Shown here piece by piece: positions 1 through 8,099 of a DNA stretch of 19,621 nt. The stretch is from CAJQPP01 sp041747075 (GTDB lineage Bacteria > Planctomycetota > Planctomycetia > Pirellulales > Pirellulaceae): NCBI GenBank assembly GCA_041747075.1, contig JBGTFW010000133.1:1-19621 (forward strand), written 5' to 3'. The first letter of the stretch is position 1, and each line of letters opens with the position of its first letter. The notes beneath the pieces are model-generated. The model did no database searches, was not told the DNA's origin, and saw only the letters and a list, made by a program, of their open reading frames with translations. Made by a program: the position numbers and the translations under genes.

Positions 1-3000
1 TTTGTCCTTTTAATGTGGCTGGGTGATGCGTCCTATATCGGCGACGACGCCATGCGGATCGTGTGGCGGCTTGCTCAAGGCCTGTTGGCGTCCGTGTTTT
101 GCTACATCGGGGCGTTACTCGTGTTTCGCCGCAAGGCCGGCATCGTGATCGTGCATTCCGGACTGCTGCTTCTGATGATGGGCGAGCTGTATACGACGTG
201 GTCGGCGGTCGAGCAGCGAGTTTTCTTCTATGAGGGACAGACGACCGGGCACACCTTCAGCGTCGATCATTCCGAGCTGGCCTTTTCCACGCCGACAGGA
301 GACGGGAATGAAAAAGTCGTGACGATCGACGGCCGCGCCTTGCGACCCGGTTCGGTCGTTGACGATCCGCGGTTGCCGTTTCGTGTGCGAACGCTTGCGT
401 GGTACACCAACTCGGCGATCGAGAACGCCCGGCCTGATGATCCAGTCATTCCCGACGCCACGGGGATCGCCCAATTTCTGCGCGCAAGCGAGCGCGCTCC
501 TGTCACGGCAGCCGATCCGGACGGGATGAACCTCGCGAGCGCCTACGTTGAACTGGTTGATCGGGAGAATGACAAGAGCCTCGGTGTCTTCCTGGTCAGC
601 CAGCAACTCTGGCGAGTTGACGCGTACGACCTCGACCGGATTGAAGCGAGTGGGCGGGAATGGCGCGTGGGATTGCGGTTCCGCCAGTATTACAAGCCCT
701 ATTCGGTCCATCTGGAGTCGACGACCCGCAGCGACTATCTCGGAACGACCATTCCGCAATCGTACTCATCGACGTTTCGGATCATCGACCCGGTTCACAA
801 CGTCGACGAGATCAAAAAGGTCTCGATGAACCAGCCGCTTCGCTATAACAACGAGACCTTTTACCAGGCCGGGCACGACACGGATTCGCAGGGACGCACC
901 TTCTCGATCCTGCAAGTCGTTCAAAACACGGGTTGGATGATTCCCTATGTCTGTTGCGCGTTTGTCGGATTCGGGTTGTTCATGCACCTCCTCGGCACCT
1001 TTGTCCGGTTTGTCGAACGGGTGTCGGCGGGCTGGCAGTTGCACCCATGGGACGCGCTGTCGTGGGCACTTGTGATCGGATCGATCGTCGTGTTTGGGGG
1101 TTGGGCGTGGCGCGAACTGCGACCGGAGCGGATCGAGTACGAGGCGATGAACTTGTCGGAATTCGGCAAGATTCCAGTCGTCAGCGGCGGCCGTATCCAG
1201 CCGCTTGATTCGCTCGCCCGCACGACTCTCCGCGAGACGCGAAAGCGCGAAACCGTACCCAAAACTGCGGATTACGGCGAACGCCAGTCGGAAGTCCCCG
1301 CCATTCGCTGGCTGGCGGACTGGGTTTTTGGCGAGCCGGGAGCGGACGAATACCTGGTCTTCAAGATCGATGATCCGGAAATCCAGTCGGCGCTGAACCT
1401 CGTTCGCCGCAAGCGGAACATGTACTCCTACGCGGAAATCGAAGAGTCGCGCGAGGAGTTTGCGCGGATGGTCTCGGAAGCGTCGGCCGTTGCCAAGCGC
1501 GACGAGTCGCAATTGACCGCTTTCCAAAAGCGCATTCTGAAACTGAGCGAACAGTTTCGATCCGTTGGAAATCTGCGACTGGCGCTCGCCAGTCCCGATC
1601 AATACGGTTTTGACGACGCCACCGCGGCGCTCGCGGCATCGGCTCAAATGGAAACCGCCACCGGAATCGCGCGGGCGGTGCCAGGAAACAACCCCGACAA
1701 CTGGTCCGTCCTCGCGCCACTCAAGACGCGGTACTGGCTGGCCGACATGGCGCGCAAGCACGAGCTGAACACACCCGAGGCACTTGCGAGCCATCTGGTC
1801 GAGGGTGAACCGACCGAGCGTCTCCGCGAACTTCTTTTCCGCGAGGAACTGATGATCGAGTTGGCGCGGTTCGGCGGCGACGAGGTCCGGGACACGGACG
1901 TCGAGAAGCTCGAGCAAATGGTCGATCGGCTGATCAACGACGCCGACACGGAAGCAACAGCGGCTGTCGAACGGTTTCGCGAGCGGCTCGCACCGGACAT
2001 CGAAAGGTCGCTGAAGGAACGATTGCCGAGGTTTGCTGGACAAGTCGCCGGCGAAATTGCAACTACGCTCCCGCTCGATACGAACGGGCGATTCGACTGG
2101 AGCCGGCTGGACGACCCGCCGCCGCTGGTCGAACTCGACCGGCTGTGGGCCAGCCGAGACGCCGACGGGTTCAACCGGGCGGTTGAGACCCATCTGGACA
2201 GCGTGGGCGATTCGCAGGCAATGCGCAAGTCGAGCGGGAAGGTCGCCGCGGAATTTTTCTACAACCAGGCGGCCCCCTTTTATGTCGCGACGGCGGTTTA
2301 TATCGCGGCGACAGTCCTCACGCTGCTTTCCTGGCTGGGGCTTGCCGGTGCGGAATTCAGTCCCGCGGTTGATTCAGCCGCACACGCCAGCCGCCGCGCG
2401 GCGTTCTGGCTGATGTTCCTTGCGTTTGTCGTGCATTCGTTCGGACTGATTCTGCGGATTTATATTTCCGGCCGCGCGCCAGTGACGAGTCTGCACAGTT
2501 CCTCCATTTTTATCGGCTGGGGATGCGTCGTTCTTGGAATGATCGTCGAGCGACTTGCCGGGTACAGCTTTGGCACGATGCTTGGCAGCGTCACCGGGTT
2601 TGTGACGCTTTTGATTTCGTTCAGCCTGGCGACTGACGTCGATACCTTTTCCGTGCTGGTCGCCGTTCTCGATACGCAGTTCTGGTTGTCGACCCACGTC
2701 GTATGCGTCACGTTGGGATACGCATCGACGTTTGTTGCGGGCGCTTTGGGGATGATGTGGATCGTGCTCAGCGTATTGACGCCGGTCCACGTTCCGAAGG
2801 TCCGTGAAATGCTCGTGCGATTAATATATGGTGTCGCCTCGTTCGCGCTGCTGCTCAGTTTTGTCGGGACGGTACTTGGCGGCTTGTGGGCCGACGACTC
2901 GTGGGGGCGTTTCTGGGGCTGGGATCCCAAGGAAAACGGTGCGCTCATGATCGTGCTGGCCAATGCGCTGTTGCTGCACGCGCGGTGGGCCGGACTGGTT

Positions 3001-3228
3001 CGCGATCGCGGCATCGCGATGATCGCGGTCTTTGCGAGCATGGTCACGATCTGGTCGTGGTTCGCCGTCAACGAGTTGGGGATCGGATTGCACCAGTACG
3101 GACTGACCGAGGGTCGGATGGCGTGGGTCGGCGGTGCATGGCTGGCGCACCTGGCGGTGATCTGTTTTGCACTGGTCCCGCGCGGTTGGTGGCTCTCGAC
3201 TCTGGCCAGCGATTGGCGCAATCGATGA
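1..3228 (+). CDS. ccsBA: Cytochrome c biogenesis protein, ResB-CcsA fusion (System II haem lyase), 5' truncated
   Basis: This membrane protein moves haem across the cytoplasmic membrane and attaches it to CXXCH cysteines of c-type cytochromes. The frame is open to the window edge, so the true start lies upstream; the first in-window ATG is at 13, and residues below count from it (1071 seen). The N-terminal third is ResB-like, with membrane segments near 15-62, 303-330 and 345-368. A long soluble region (about 370-745) opens with GKIPVVSGGRIQPLDSL near 386, a motif typical of fused CcsBA proteins. The C-terminal CcsA part (about 750-1071) is polytopic. It carries the tryptophan-rich WWD motif (W964, W968, W970, D971-P-K-E974) and candidate haem-ligand histidines H808, H895 and H1027. 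The missing N-terminus presumably holds the first ResB helices. The family call is secure. Confidence 0.93.
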   Translation, partial: FVLLMWLGDASYIGDDAMRIVWRLAQGLLASVFCYIGALLVFRRKAGIVIVHSGLLLLMMGELYTTWSAVEQRVFFYEGQTTGHTFSVDHSELAFSTPTGDGNEKVVTIDGRALRPGSVVDDPRLPFRVRTLAWYTNSAIENARPDDPVIPDATGIAQFLRASERAPVTAADPDGMNLASAYVELVDRENDKSLGVFLVSQQLWRVDAYDLDRIEASGREWRVGLRFRQYYKPYSVHLESTTRSDYLGTTIPQSYSSTFRIIDPVHNVDEIKKVSMNQPLRYNNETFYQAGHDTDSQGRTFSILQVVQNTGWMIPYVCCAFVGFGLFMHLLGTFVRFVERVSAGWQLHPWDALSWALVIGSIVVFGGWAWRELRPERIEYEAMNLSEFGKIPVVSGGRIQPLDSLARTTLRETRKRETVPKTADYGERQSEVPAIRWLADWVFGEPGADEYLVFKIDDPEIQSALNLVRRKRNMYSYAEIEESREEFARMVSEASAVAKRDESQLTAFQKRILKLSEQFRSVGNLRLALASPDQYGFDDATAALAASAQMETATGIARAVPGNNPDNWSVLAPLKTRYWLADMARKHELNTPEALASHLVEGEPTERLRELLFREELMIELARFGGDEVRDTDVEKLEQMVDRLINDADTEATAAVERFRERLAPDIERSLKERLPRFAGQVAGEIATTLPLDTNGRFDWSRLDDPPPLVELDRLWASRDADGFNRAVETHLDSVGDSQAMRKSSGKVAAEFFYNQAAPFYVATAVYIAATVLTLLSWLGLAGAEFSPAVDSAAHASRRAAFWLMFLAFVVHSFGLILRIYISGRAPVTSLHSSSIFIGWGCVVLGMIVERLAGYSFGTMLGSVTGFVTLLISFSLATDVDTFSVLVAVLDTQFWLSTHVVCVTLGYASTFVAGALGMMWIVLSVLTPVHVPKVREMLVRLIYGVASFALLLSFVGTVLGGLWADDSWGRFWGWDPKENGALMIVLANALLLHARWAGLVRDRGIAMIAVFASMVTIWSWFAVNELGIGLHQYGLTEGRMAWVGGAWLAHLAVICFALVPRGWWLSTLASDWRNR

Positions 3229-3244
3229 AAACCGGTATTCTTCA

Positions 3245-3264
3245 GTGAGCAATCGCTTACTCAC
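3245..3264. terminator. Hairpin just after ccsBA, possible terminator
   Basis: GTGAGCAA and TTACTCAC form an 8-bp stem with one mismatch around a 4-nt loop, 16 nt past the ccsBA stop. A short T-run follows only about 15 nt later, so this is not a textbook intrinsic terminator. The two stronger palindromes at 3315-3369 may do the job instead. Confidence 0.25.
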
Positions 3265-3314
3265 GGATTCGCGTGAAATTTTTCGCTGATACATGTTGAA
3301 GTTGTGTTTGATTC

Positions 3315-3369
3315 GGCAAGCTGGAAGCTTGCCCCACGTGACTTGGCAAGCTGGAAGCTTGCCCCACGT
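3315..3369. repeat. Two copies of a 25-nt REP-like palindromic repeat
   Basis: Identical 25-nt units lie at 3315-3339 and 3345-3369, 30 nt apart. Each holds GGCAAGCTGGAAGCTTGCC, an 8-bp perfect stem with a GGA loop, followed by CCACGT. They sit in the spacer between the convergent ccsBA and ABC-F genes, where each could fold in transcripts from either side. Read as protein they give the QAGSLPH peptide that appears in spurious ORFs. A role as bidirectional terminator or mRNA stabiliser is inference. Confidence 0.85.
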
Positions 3370-3374
3370 AACGG

Positions 3375-5297
3375 CTAATCCTCGCTCGCTTCTTCCAGGT
3401 GTTCGTACAACTCCTCAAGACGGCGGTTCGCCTCGCTCAGGGCACTTTTTGCCTCCATCATGGCGTCGGCGTCGCGGTGGACCACCGGGTTGGCGAGCGT
3501 GAAATGCAACTCCTCGATCCGCGACTCGCACGCCGCGATGTCCGCCTCAATCAATTCGACCTTCCGCCAGGGAAAACGGCGCTGACGGCGGTCGACGCCC
3601 GAATTTCGAGAGGCCCGCTTTCGCGAACCTGCTCGCGAACGGCCCCGGCCGTTGACGCCCGCCAGCACTTCCCTGGCCGCTTCCCGCCCGGCGGCCTGCA
3701 ACATGCGGTAGGTATCGTAATTCCCCTCGATGACGCGCGCCGTCTGGTTCTCGAGAATCAACAAGTGCGTGCAAACGCGGTTGAGGAAGTACCGGTCGTG
3801 ACTGACCAGGAGGATCGTCCCCTCGAACTGGTTGATCGCGGACTCGAGCGCCTCGCGCGCCCACAAGTCGAGATGGTTGGTCGGCTCGTCCATGATCAGA
3901 AAATTGGCGCGCTGCGCGGCGAGATTGGCCAGTGCAACGCGGTTCCGCTGGCCACCACTGAGACTCTGGACCTGTTGCAATGCCGTGTCGCCGGTAATTC
4001 CAAAGCGGGCCAGCAAATCGCGGCGTGCCAGTTCGTCCATCCGCAATTCAGCGGTGCTTTCGTCGCGCGGGCGGATTGCTTCGGCGCTGGTGACCCGCTC
4101 ATCGACGCAGTGCAAGTGCTGGTCAAAGTATCCAGGTTCGACGCCGGTACCAAAGCGCACGGTCCCGGCGTCGGGGGACAGTTCTCCGAGGAGACAGCGA
4201 AGCAGCGTCGTTTTCCCCGTGCCGTTTGCACCGAGGACGCCCCATCGCTGCCCGCGCTCGATCTGAAATCCGACGTCGGCGAATAGCAGTTCATCGAATG
4301 ACTTGGCCAGCCCGCGCGCCTCGACCACGATGTCGCCGGTGCGCGACACGTCATGAAACTTCATTCGCGGGACAGGAATCTCGCGCGGCAGGGTGACCCG
4401 TTCGATCCGTTCGAGCTTGCGACGCCGGTCTTCCGCCTGGGTCGCCTTTTGCCCATAGTGGTTTCGGCGAATGAAGTCCTTGAGCTTTTCGATTTCCTCC
4501 GTTTGCCTTTCGTAAGTGCGTCGGTGGACCGCAAGCCGTTGTTCCTTCAGTACCTTGTACTTTGTGTAGTTGCCGGGAAAGGCGTCGATCTGGCCGTTGA
4601 CCAGTTCCAGCGTCCCGGTCGTCACGCGATCGAGAAAGTACCGGTCGTGACTGACGAGGAGAAAGGCCTGCGGGCAATCGGCGAGGAAACCTTCCAGCCA
4701 TGCCGTCGCTTCGATGTCGAGGTGGTTGGATGGCTCGTCGAGCAGCATGAGGTCCGGCTCCTCAAGCAACAGCCGCGCGAGCATGAGCCGGTTTTGCTGG
4801 CCGCCGCTGAGCTGGCCGATGGGGCGTTCATCGAAATCGGGAGTAAAGCCCAGTCCATCGAGCACCCGCCGGATCTTGTGATCGACGTGATAGCCCTCGC
4901 GCCGCTCCAGTTCCTGGTGAAGCGCGTCGTAACGCCGCGCCAGCTCGTCGCGACGGTCCCCTTCGGCGACCGCCAGTTGCTGAGCGGTCAACGCGGCGCG
5001 GTCCGCCAGATCGATGAGCGTGCGAAGCGCTTCCCGCGCAAGCGCGCCGACCGTCTGCGCCGCGTCAAGATTCATTTGCTGACGGAGAAAGCCGGTCCGT
5101 GTTCCCGGTGCCAGGCGGATTTCTCCTCCGTCGGGGGGCATCTCTCCAGCGAGCAGGTTAAGGAGAGTCGTCTTGCCGGCACCGTTGGGACCGACCAGCG
5201 ACAAATGCTGGCCGGCGCGAATATCGAGCGCGGCGCCGTCCAGAACCGGATCGGACGAGTAGAACTTGCGAAGATTCGTGGCGGTCACGAGGGTCAT
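3375..5297 (-). CDS. ABC-F family ATPase (ribosome-associated type, two ABC domains)
   Basis: This is a 640-residue soluble protein with two ATP-binding cassettes and no membrane segments, the layout of ABC-F proteins that act on ribosomes rather than in transport. Domain 1 has Walker A at 36-43 (GPNGAGKT), LSGGQ at 163-167 and Walker B ending D187-E188. Domain 2 has GANGTGKT at 356-363, LSGGQ at 446-450 and DEP at 470-472. Both catalytic glutamates are present, followed by NHLD. The linker between cassettes (about 245-305) is long and charged, as expected for the arm that reaches toward the P-site tRNA. A basic stretch (550-578) leads into a predicted coiled coil (578-640), as in Uup/YdiF-like members. 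The ATG at 5297 directly precedes the first cassette. The exact subfamily, and any role in antibiotic tolerance, cannot be settled from sequence alone. It is divergent from the membrane-protein gene at 5443. Confidence 0.93.
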   Translation of the reverse strand: MTLVTATNLRKFYSSDPVLDGAALDIRAGQHLSLVGPNGAGKTTLLNLLAGEMPPDGGEIRLAPGTRTGFLRQQMNLDAAQTVGALAREALRTLIDLADRAALTAQQLAVAEGDRRDELARRYDALHQELERREGYHVDHKIRRVLDGLGFTPDFDERPIGQLSGGQQNRLMLARLLLEEPDLMLLDEPSNHLDIEATAWLEGFLADCPQAFLLVSHDRYFLDRVTTGTLELVNGQIDAFPGNYTKYKVLKEQRLAVHRRTYERQTEEIEKLKDFIRRNHYGQKATQAEDRRRKLERIERVTLPREIPVPRMKFHDVSRTGDIVVEARGLAKSFDELLFADVGFQIERGQRWGVLGANGTGKTTLLRCLLGELSPDAGTVRFGTGVEPGYFDQHLHCVDERVTSAEAIRPRDESTAELRMDELARRDLLARFGITGDTALQQVQSLSGGQRNRVALANLAAQRANFLIMDEPTNHLDLWAREALESAINQFEGTILLVSHDRYFLNRVCTHLLILENQTARVIEGNYDTYRMLQAAGREAAREVLAGVNGRGRSRAGSRKRASRNSGVDRRQRRFPWRKVELIEADIAACESRIEELHFTLANPVVHRDADAMMEAKSALSEANRRLEELYEHLEEASED

Positions 5298-5379
5298 GGT
5301 TTAACTGTACAGAAACCTTCGCGGCCTTTACAGGTCGTTGAGGAAGGCAGCTCGCGCGAAATTTCCGGGAGCAGAAAGG

Positions 5380-5408
5380 TTGGGGAATTCAGCCCATGCT
5401 GGTATGCT
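5380..5408 (+). promoter_or_regulatory. Candidate sigma70-type promoter for the membrane-protein gene
   Basis: TTGGGG (5380-5385) is separated by 17 nt from TATGCT (5403-5408), and TG at 5400-5401 gives an extended -10 (TGGTATGCT). The predicted start near 5415 leaves a leader of about 28 nt before the ATG at 5443. It would exclude the in-frame start at 5338. The -35 match is poor, so this is tentative. Confidence 0.35.
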
Positions 5409-5442
5409 CTACCTTTTCGAGTTTGGCGATGGATATTTCCCA

Positions 5443-6384
5443 ATGACCCAGCCCGTCAATCCGTACGAGCCGCCCGCACACGGCGGCGGACCGTTTTTGC
5501 CCCAGCCTTCGTTGGGCGAGCCGCTCTCGTTTGGCGGCATCGTGTCGCGCGGTTTCGCCATTGCTCATCGAACCCTGGCCGGCACCGTGTTGATGTTTCT
5601 CATACTTGCCCCAATTCAGATGGGCAGTGCCGCCGCCGGTGTCTGGATGCTGGAAAGCGGCGTCATGGAGAAAGTCCAGTCAGCTCCAAAACAAGGCGAC
5701 GCCCTTCCCCCCGAATTTTTTGGCCTGATGGCGTTCGGCTGTGGCATGGTCATTTGGTTCGGCGTCATTTTGTTTGCATTTCCGTGGATTTGGGGAGCCT
5801 TCGCGGGACGTCAACAGGACCTTGTCGCGGGGCGGGAATCCCAATCGCTGGCGCGTCACGGCCGGGCCTCGTGGGTGACGATGTTGTTACTGTTTATCTG
5901 TTTCGTCGTGTTCGCCATTTTGGCGGCCATCCCGGGGGCGATTGCCCAGAAATTCGCGGCAATGCAAGTCGTGACGCCGGAGGCGTCAATCGTTGAGGAG
6001 ATTCGGATGGTTGCCCGTCATCCCCTGGTACTCGGCGGCAATGCAGTCACGGTGATATTGATTGCCGGGGTTTCAATCATCTTCAATCTCGCGGCAGCGG
6101 CCCACGCCGCGCGACGCCGAGGATTCCGCGATGCCATGCGGCAGTCGTTTTCGCTGATTGCCGAGCACACGGGCGACGTGATCAAGTTGTTTGGGATCGT
6201 CCTCCTTCTCGGTCTTGCTTTTGTTGCCGTGAATGCCGCCGGGCAGTTCCTGCCGTTTACGATTCCCTTCGCAATGGCCACGGCGCTCGTTGCCTCCCTT
6301 TTGTCGGCTTATTTGTTCGTCGTCAATCTGGGACTTGCGACGTCGATGTACGATTCGCGGCGCTCAGGCGTGGAGGGACGATGA
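5443..6384 (+). CDS. Polytopic integral membrane protein of unknown function
   Basis: I do not recognise a characterised family. The 313-residue protein opens with MTQPVNPYEPP, a proline-rich cytoplasmic-looking start common in planctomycete membrane proteins. About six hydrophobic segments follow (near 44-68, 95-117, 143-165, 200-225, 246-265 and 272-300). Between the third and fourth lies an amphipathic stretch. The C-terminus (SMYDSRRSGVEGR) is basic and short. The overall look resembles uncharacterised DUF-type or glycerophosphodiesterase-associated membrane domains, but no catalytic motif is visible. In-frame starts exist at 5338 and 5404. I chose 5443 because the NPYEPP motif begins there and a candidate promoter ends at 5408. 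It is transcribed divergently from the ABC-F gene, and its stop codon overlaps a possible small ORF at 6381. Confidence 0.75.
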   Translation: MTQPVNPYEPPAHGGGPFLPQPSLGEPLSFGGIVSRGFAIAHRTLAGTVLMFLILAPIQMGSAAAGVWMLESGVMEKVQSAPKQGDALPPEFFGLMAFGCGMVIWFGVILFAFPWIWGAFAGRQQDLVAGRESQSLARHGRASWVTMLLLFICFVVFAILAAIPGAIAQKFAAMQVVTPEASIVEEIRMVARHPLVLGGNAVTVILIAGVSIIFNLAAAAHAARRRGFRDAMRQSFSLIAEHTGDVIKLFGIVLLLGLAFVAVNAAGQFLPFTIPFAMATALVASLLSAYLFVVNLGLATSMYDSRRSGVEGR

Positions 6385-6530
6385 TTTTGCTCGTGCTCCG
6401 GCTCGTGCTCGAATCGACGGTGATGCAGGCACCAATCTTTGAACACGAACGACGGGACTTGATTCGGCATTTGCTGGATCGCGTTCGTTCCCGGCTTCCT
6501 ATTCCGGGATATCTTCCATATCGCGAGTGA
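6381..6530 (+). CDS. Possible 49-residue small protein coupled by ATGA
   Basis: An ATG at 6381 overlaps the stop of the preceding membrane-protein gene (ATGA), a normal arrangement for translational coupling. The frame runs 49 codons to TGA at 6528-6530. The product starts with a short hydrophobic stretch (MILLVLRLVLES) and ends in a highly charged, possibly helical part (FEHERRDLIRHLLDRVRSRL) and PIPGYLPYRE. Its last 32 nt lie antisense to the 3' end of the DUF4912 gene. The direct repeat GCTCGTGCTC (6389-6398 and 6401-6410) falls in the hydrophobic part. No family is recognised, and a chance ORF cannot be excluded. Confidence 0.35.
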   Translation: MILLVLRLVLESTVMQAPIFEHERRDLIRHLLDRVRSRLPIPGYLPYRE

Positions 6531-7608
6531 CTGGTTCCATCACCTTGGTGTTGCGCTCGATGGCGAGGACGGTCGTCCGCTGTTCCGTGCCATCGCGGCT
6601 GCAAGCGACGACGGGCAAAACCTGGCGGCGATCAGGCAGCGGCATTCGTACCTCGAAGGTTCCGTCTTGCTGCAACTTGACGGGTTCCCCCGCGAGGGTC
6701 ACGGACGCCTCGGGATCGGCGGTTCCGTAAATGACCATCTCGGCATCGACTACGAAACCAAAGCCGCTGTAGCCTCCGAGTGTGTTGGCACTGATTTGCG
6801 CAAAGAGCGGGCGGTTCATCGGGCGACGCAACTTGTCCTCAAATACATCGCGCAAATCGCTGTTCCCCGTTTCGTCAGTGTAGCCGCCGCTCAGCGCGAA
6901 AAACTTCTGATGGTTCATCGCGATGTCGGTCCAGTTGTGATCCACCGAATCGCTGGCGTTGGGGATCGGCGTCGTCACCTTGTTGCTCTTGGCGATCAGG
7001 TAAAATCGCTCGTCAGGGAGCCGGTATCCGATGCCGATCCGGTACGTCTTCGGCGGATCGGGCACGTCAATGAACCAGTTCCGCACGCCGCCGTGGACGG
7101 GGATGTCGCGGACCGGTTGTTCGACGGCAAACGCCTGGCTGTTTTCGCTGATCTCGAAGAGTCGGATCACCGGCTCGACGTTGTGCCATTTGCGGGATAG
7201 CGCGACGTTGGCTCGCTGGACCGTCGCGCGGCGAATCTCCCAGTACGCCTGGAGCCAATAGGGGTCACGGACAATCAAAACGACGCGATCCCGTTTCGGG
7301 TCGCCGCGTCCGGTGCGGGCGTTGACTCGGGCAAGGTCCTTGAGCTGTTCCCGCCGTTTTGCTTCCTCGCGAATGATGCGGACGACCCGGCGGTTGCGAG
7401 GAGGAGCCGCCGCATCGCCATTGCGGGAAACGGCCCGTTGCGGGGTCGCTCTGGCCTTTCCCGAAGAAGCGGATTTACTTGTCAAAGCGACGAGAGCGGT
7501 CACCAGTTCTTCCTTGCGCATGGCGTGCCAGCCGCTAATTCCCTTTTGCCTGGCCATGGCAGCCAATTGTTTCGCGGTGTGTGACCGGAGTGCGTCAGTC
7601 GATTTCAA
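6499..7608 (-). CDS. DUF4912 domain protein with N-terminal SAP/Rho-N-like segment
   Basis: The biochemical role of the family is unknown. Residues 1-42 (ending GISGWHAMRKEELVTALV) resemble the small helical SAP/Rho-N type nucleic-acid-binding fold. A basic, Ala/Arg-rich linker follows (45-105). The DUF4912 core spans about 108-215, with the characteristic DPYWLQAYWEI near 115-125 and FEIS near 151. The C-terminal third has an Ig-like or carbohydrate-module-like stretch (YGTADPEASVTLAGEPVKL). No signal peptide or membrane helix is seen. I prefer the TTG at 7608, because AAGGG lies 7 nt upstream and the SAP-like segment starts there; this gives 369 residues. The frame also allows a TTG at 7665 (388 residues), with no ribosome-binding site seen. 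A strong promoter match lies upstream at 7757-7785. It is convergent with the membrane-protein gene. Confidence 0.85.
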   Translation of the reverse strand: MKSTDALRSHTAKQLAAMARQKGISGWHAMRKEELVTALVALTSKSASSGKARATPQRAVSRNGDAAAPPRNRRVVRIIREEAKRREQLKDLARVNARTGRGDPKRDRVVLIVRDPYWLQAYWEIRRATVQRANVALSRKWHNVEPVIRLFEISENSQAFAVEQPVRDIPVHGGVRNWFIDVPDPPKTYRIGIGYRLPDERFYLIAKSNKVTTPIPNASDSVDHNWTDIAMNHQKFFALSGGYTDETGNSDLRDVFEDKLRRPMNRPLFAQISANTLGGYSGFGFVVDAEMVIYGTADPEASVTLAGEPVKLQQDGTFEVRMPLPDRRQVLPVVACSRDGTEQRTTVLAIERNTKVMEPVTRDMEDIPE

Positions 7609-7756
7609 CGGTTCACCCTTATTTGGTTGGAGAAAGTCGGGTTTTTGCTCCCTCAAGAACCGCAAGCCGGGGTTTTTGCGGTGAAACCGGCCGCCTCAGG
7701 AGAGATTCCGGGCGATTTTTCAAACGTTCCGCGTCGGGAAGGGCCTCCGAACCACC

Positions 7757-7785
7757 ATTATAGAAAGAATGACCGAGTTTGGCAA
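7757..7785 (-). promoter_or_regulatory. Strong sigma70-type promoter for the DUF4912 gene
   Basis: On the minus strand TTGCCA (7785-7780) is followed after exactly 17 nt by a perfect TATAAT (7762-7757). It points into the DUF4912 gene. The predicted transcript start near 7750 leaves a leader of about 140 nt if translation begins at 7608, or about 85 nt if it begins at 7665. This is the best promoter match in the window. Confidence 0.6.
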
Positions 7786-7857
7786 CTTTTTTGTCAGGGC
7801 CTGGATTGCAACTCATTGGCAACAAAGGACTTGCGTCGCAAAATGAGCGGATTGCGG

Positions 7858-8042
7858 GTAGCGCGAACCGCCGGTTTGCATCTTTGCACCGTTCCGGGGC
7901 ACCGTTCCGCGTGTAGTGCGAACTGCCAGTTCGCATCAGTAGGAACTGCTAGTTCGCATGGCTCCCTCACCGTTGCGGTGACGTAGTGCGAACTGCCAGT
8001 TCGCATGGCTCCCTCACCGTTGCGGTGAAACAGCAGTTCGCC
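7858..8042. repeat. Composite two-hairpin repeat cluster
   Basis: The core GCGAACTGCCAGTTCGC forms a 7-bp stem with a GCC loop. It occurs exactly inside 7913-7936 and 7983-8006, degenerately at 7938-7959, as a more diverged copy at 7858-7881, and as a half-copy at 8031-8042. The copies at 7938 and 7983 are each followed by a second hairpin, TCACCG-TTG-CGGTGA (7967-7981 and 8014-8028). These two composite units repeat with a 47-nt period. There are no unique spacers, so this is not a CRISPR. It resembles REP/BIME-type repeats by architecture. Confidence 0.85.
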
Positions 8043-8065
8043 CTATTTGGCAACGAACCCACCCC

Positions 8066-8091
8066 GGGAAAAACTTTGTGAAAATTTTCCC
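8066..8091. promoter_or_regulatory. A/T-rich inverted repeat upstream of the atp promoter
   Basis: GGGAAAA (8066-8072) and TTTTCCC (8085-8091) are perfect inverted arms, with a further TTT/AAA pairing possible inside. The element ends 8 nt before the candidate -35 box at 8100. It could be an operator, an UP-like element or the end of a transcript from elsewhere; the sequence does not decide. Confidence 0.3.
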
Positions 8092-8099
8092 AAAGTCGG

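Noticed and set aside
766..2193. 475-codon open frame on the minus strand opposite ccsBA
   Set aside because: It is an Arg-rich, low-information product with no domain, opposite a secure gene.
3293..3502. Short plus-strand ORF with repeated QAGSLPH
   Set aside because: It translates the palindromic DNA repeat and then the antisense of the ABC-F gene end.
5338..5442. Upstream extension of the membrane protein
   Set aside because: The extra residues look unlike protein of this class, and they overlap the candidate promoter at 5380-5408.
4353..5996. 547-codon plus-strand frame opposite the ABC-F gene running into the membrane-protein gene
   Set aside because: It overlaps two supported genes in other frames and shows no family motif.
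7913..8028. Possible CRISPR array
   Set aside because: Units repeat at 47 nt with both parts conserved and no unique spacers, there are too few copies, and no cas gene is present.
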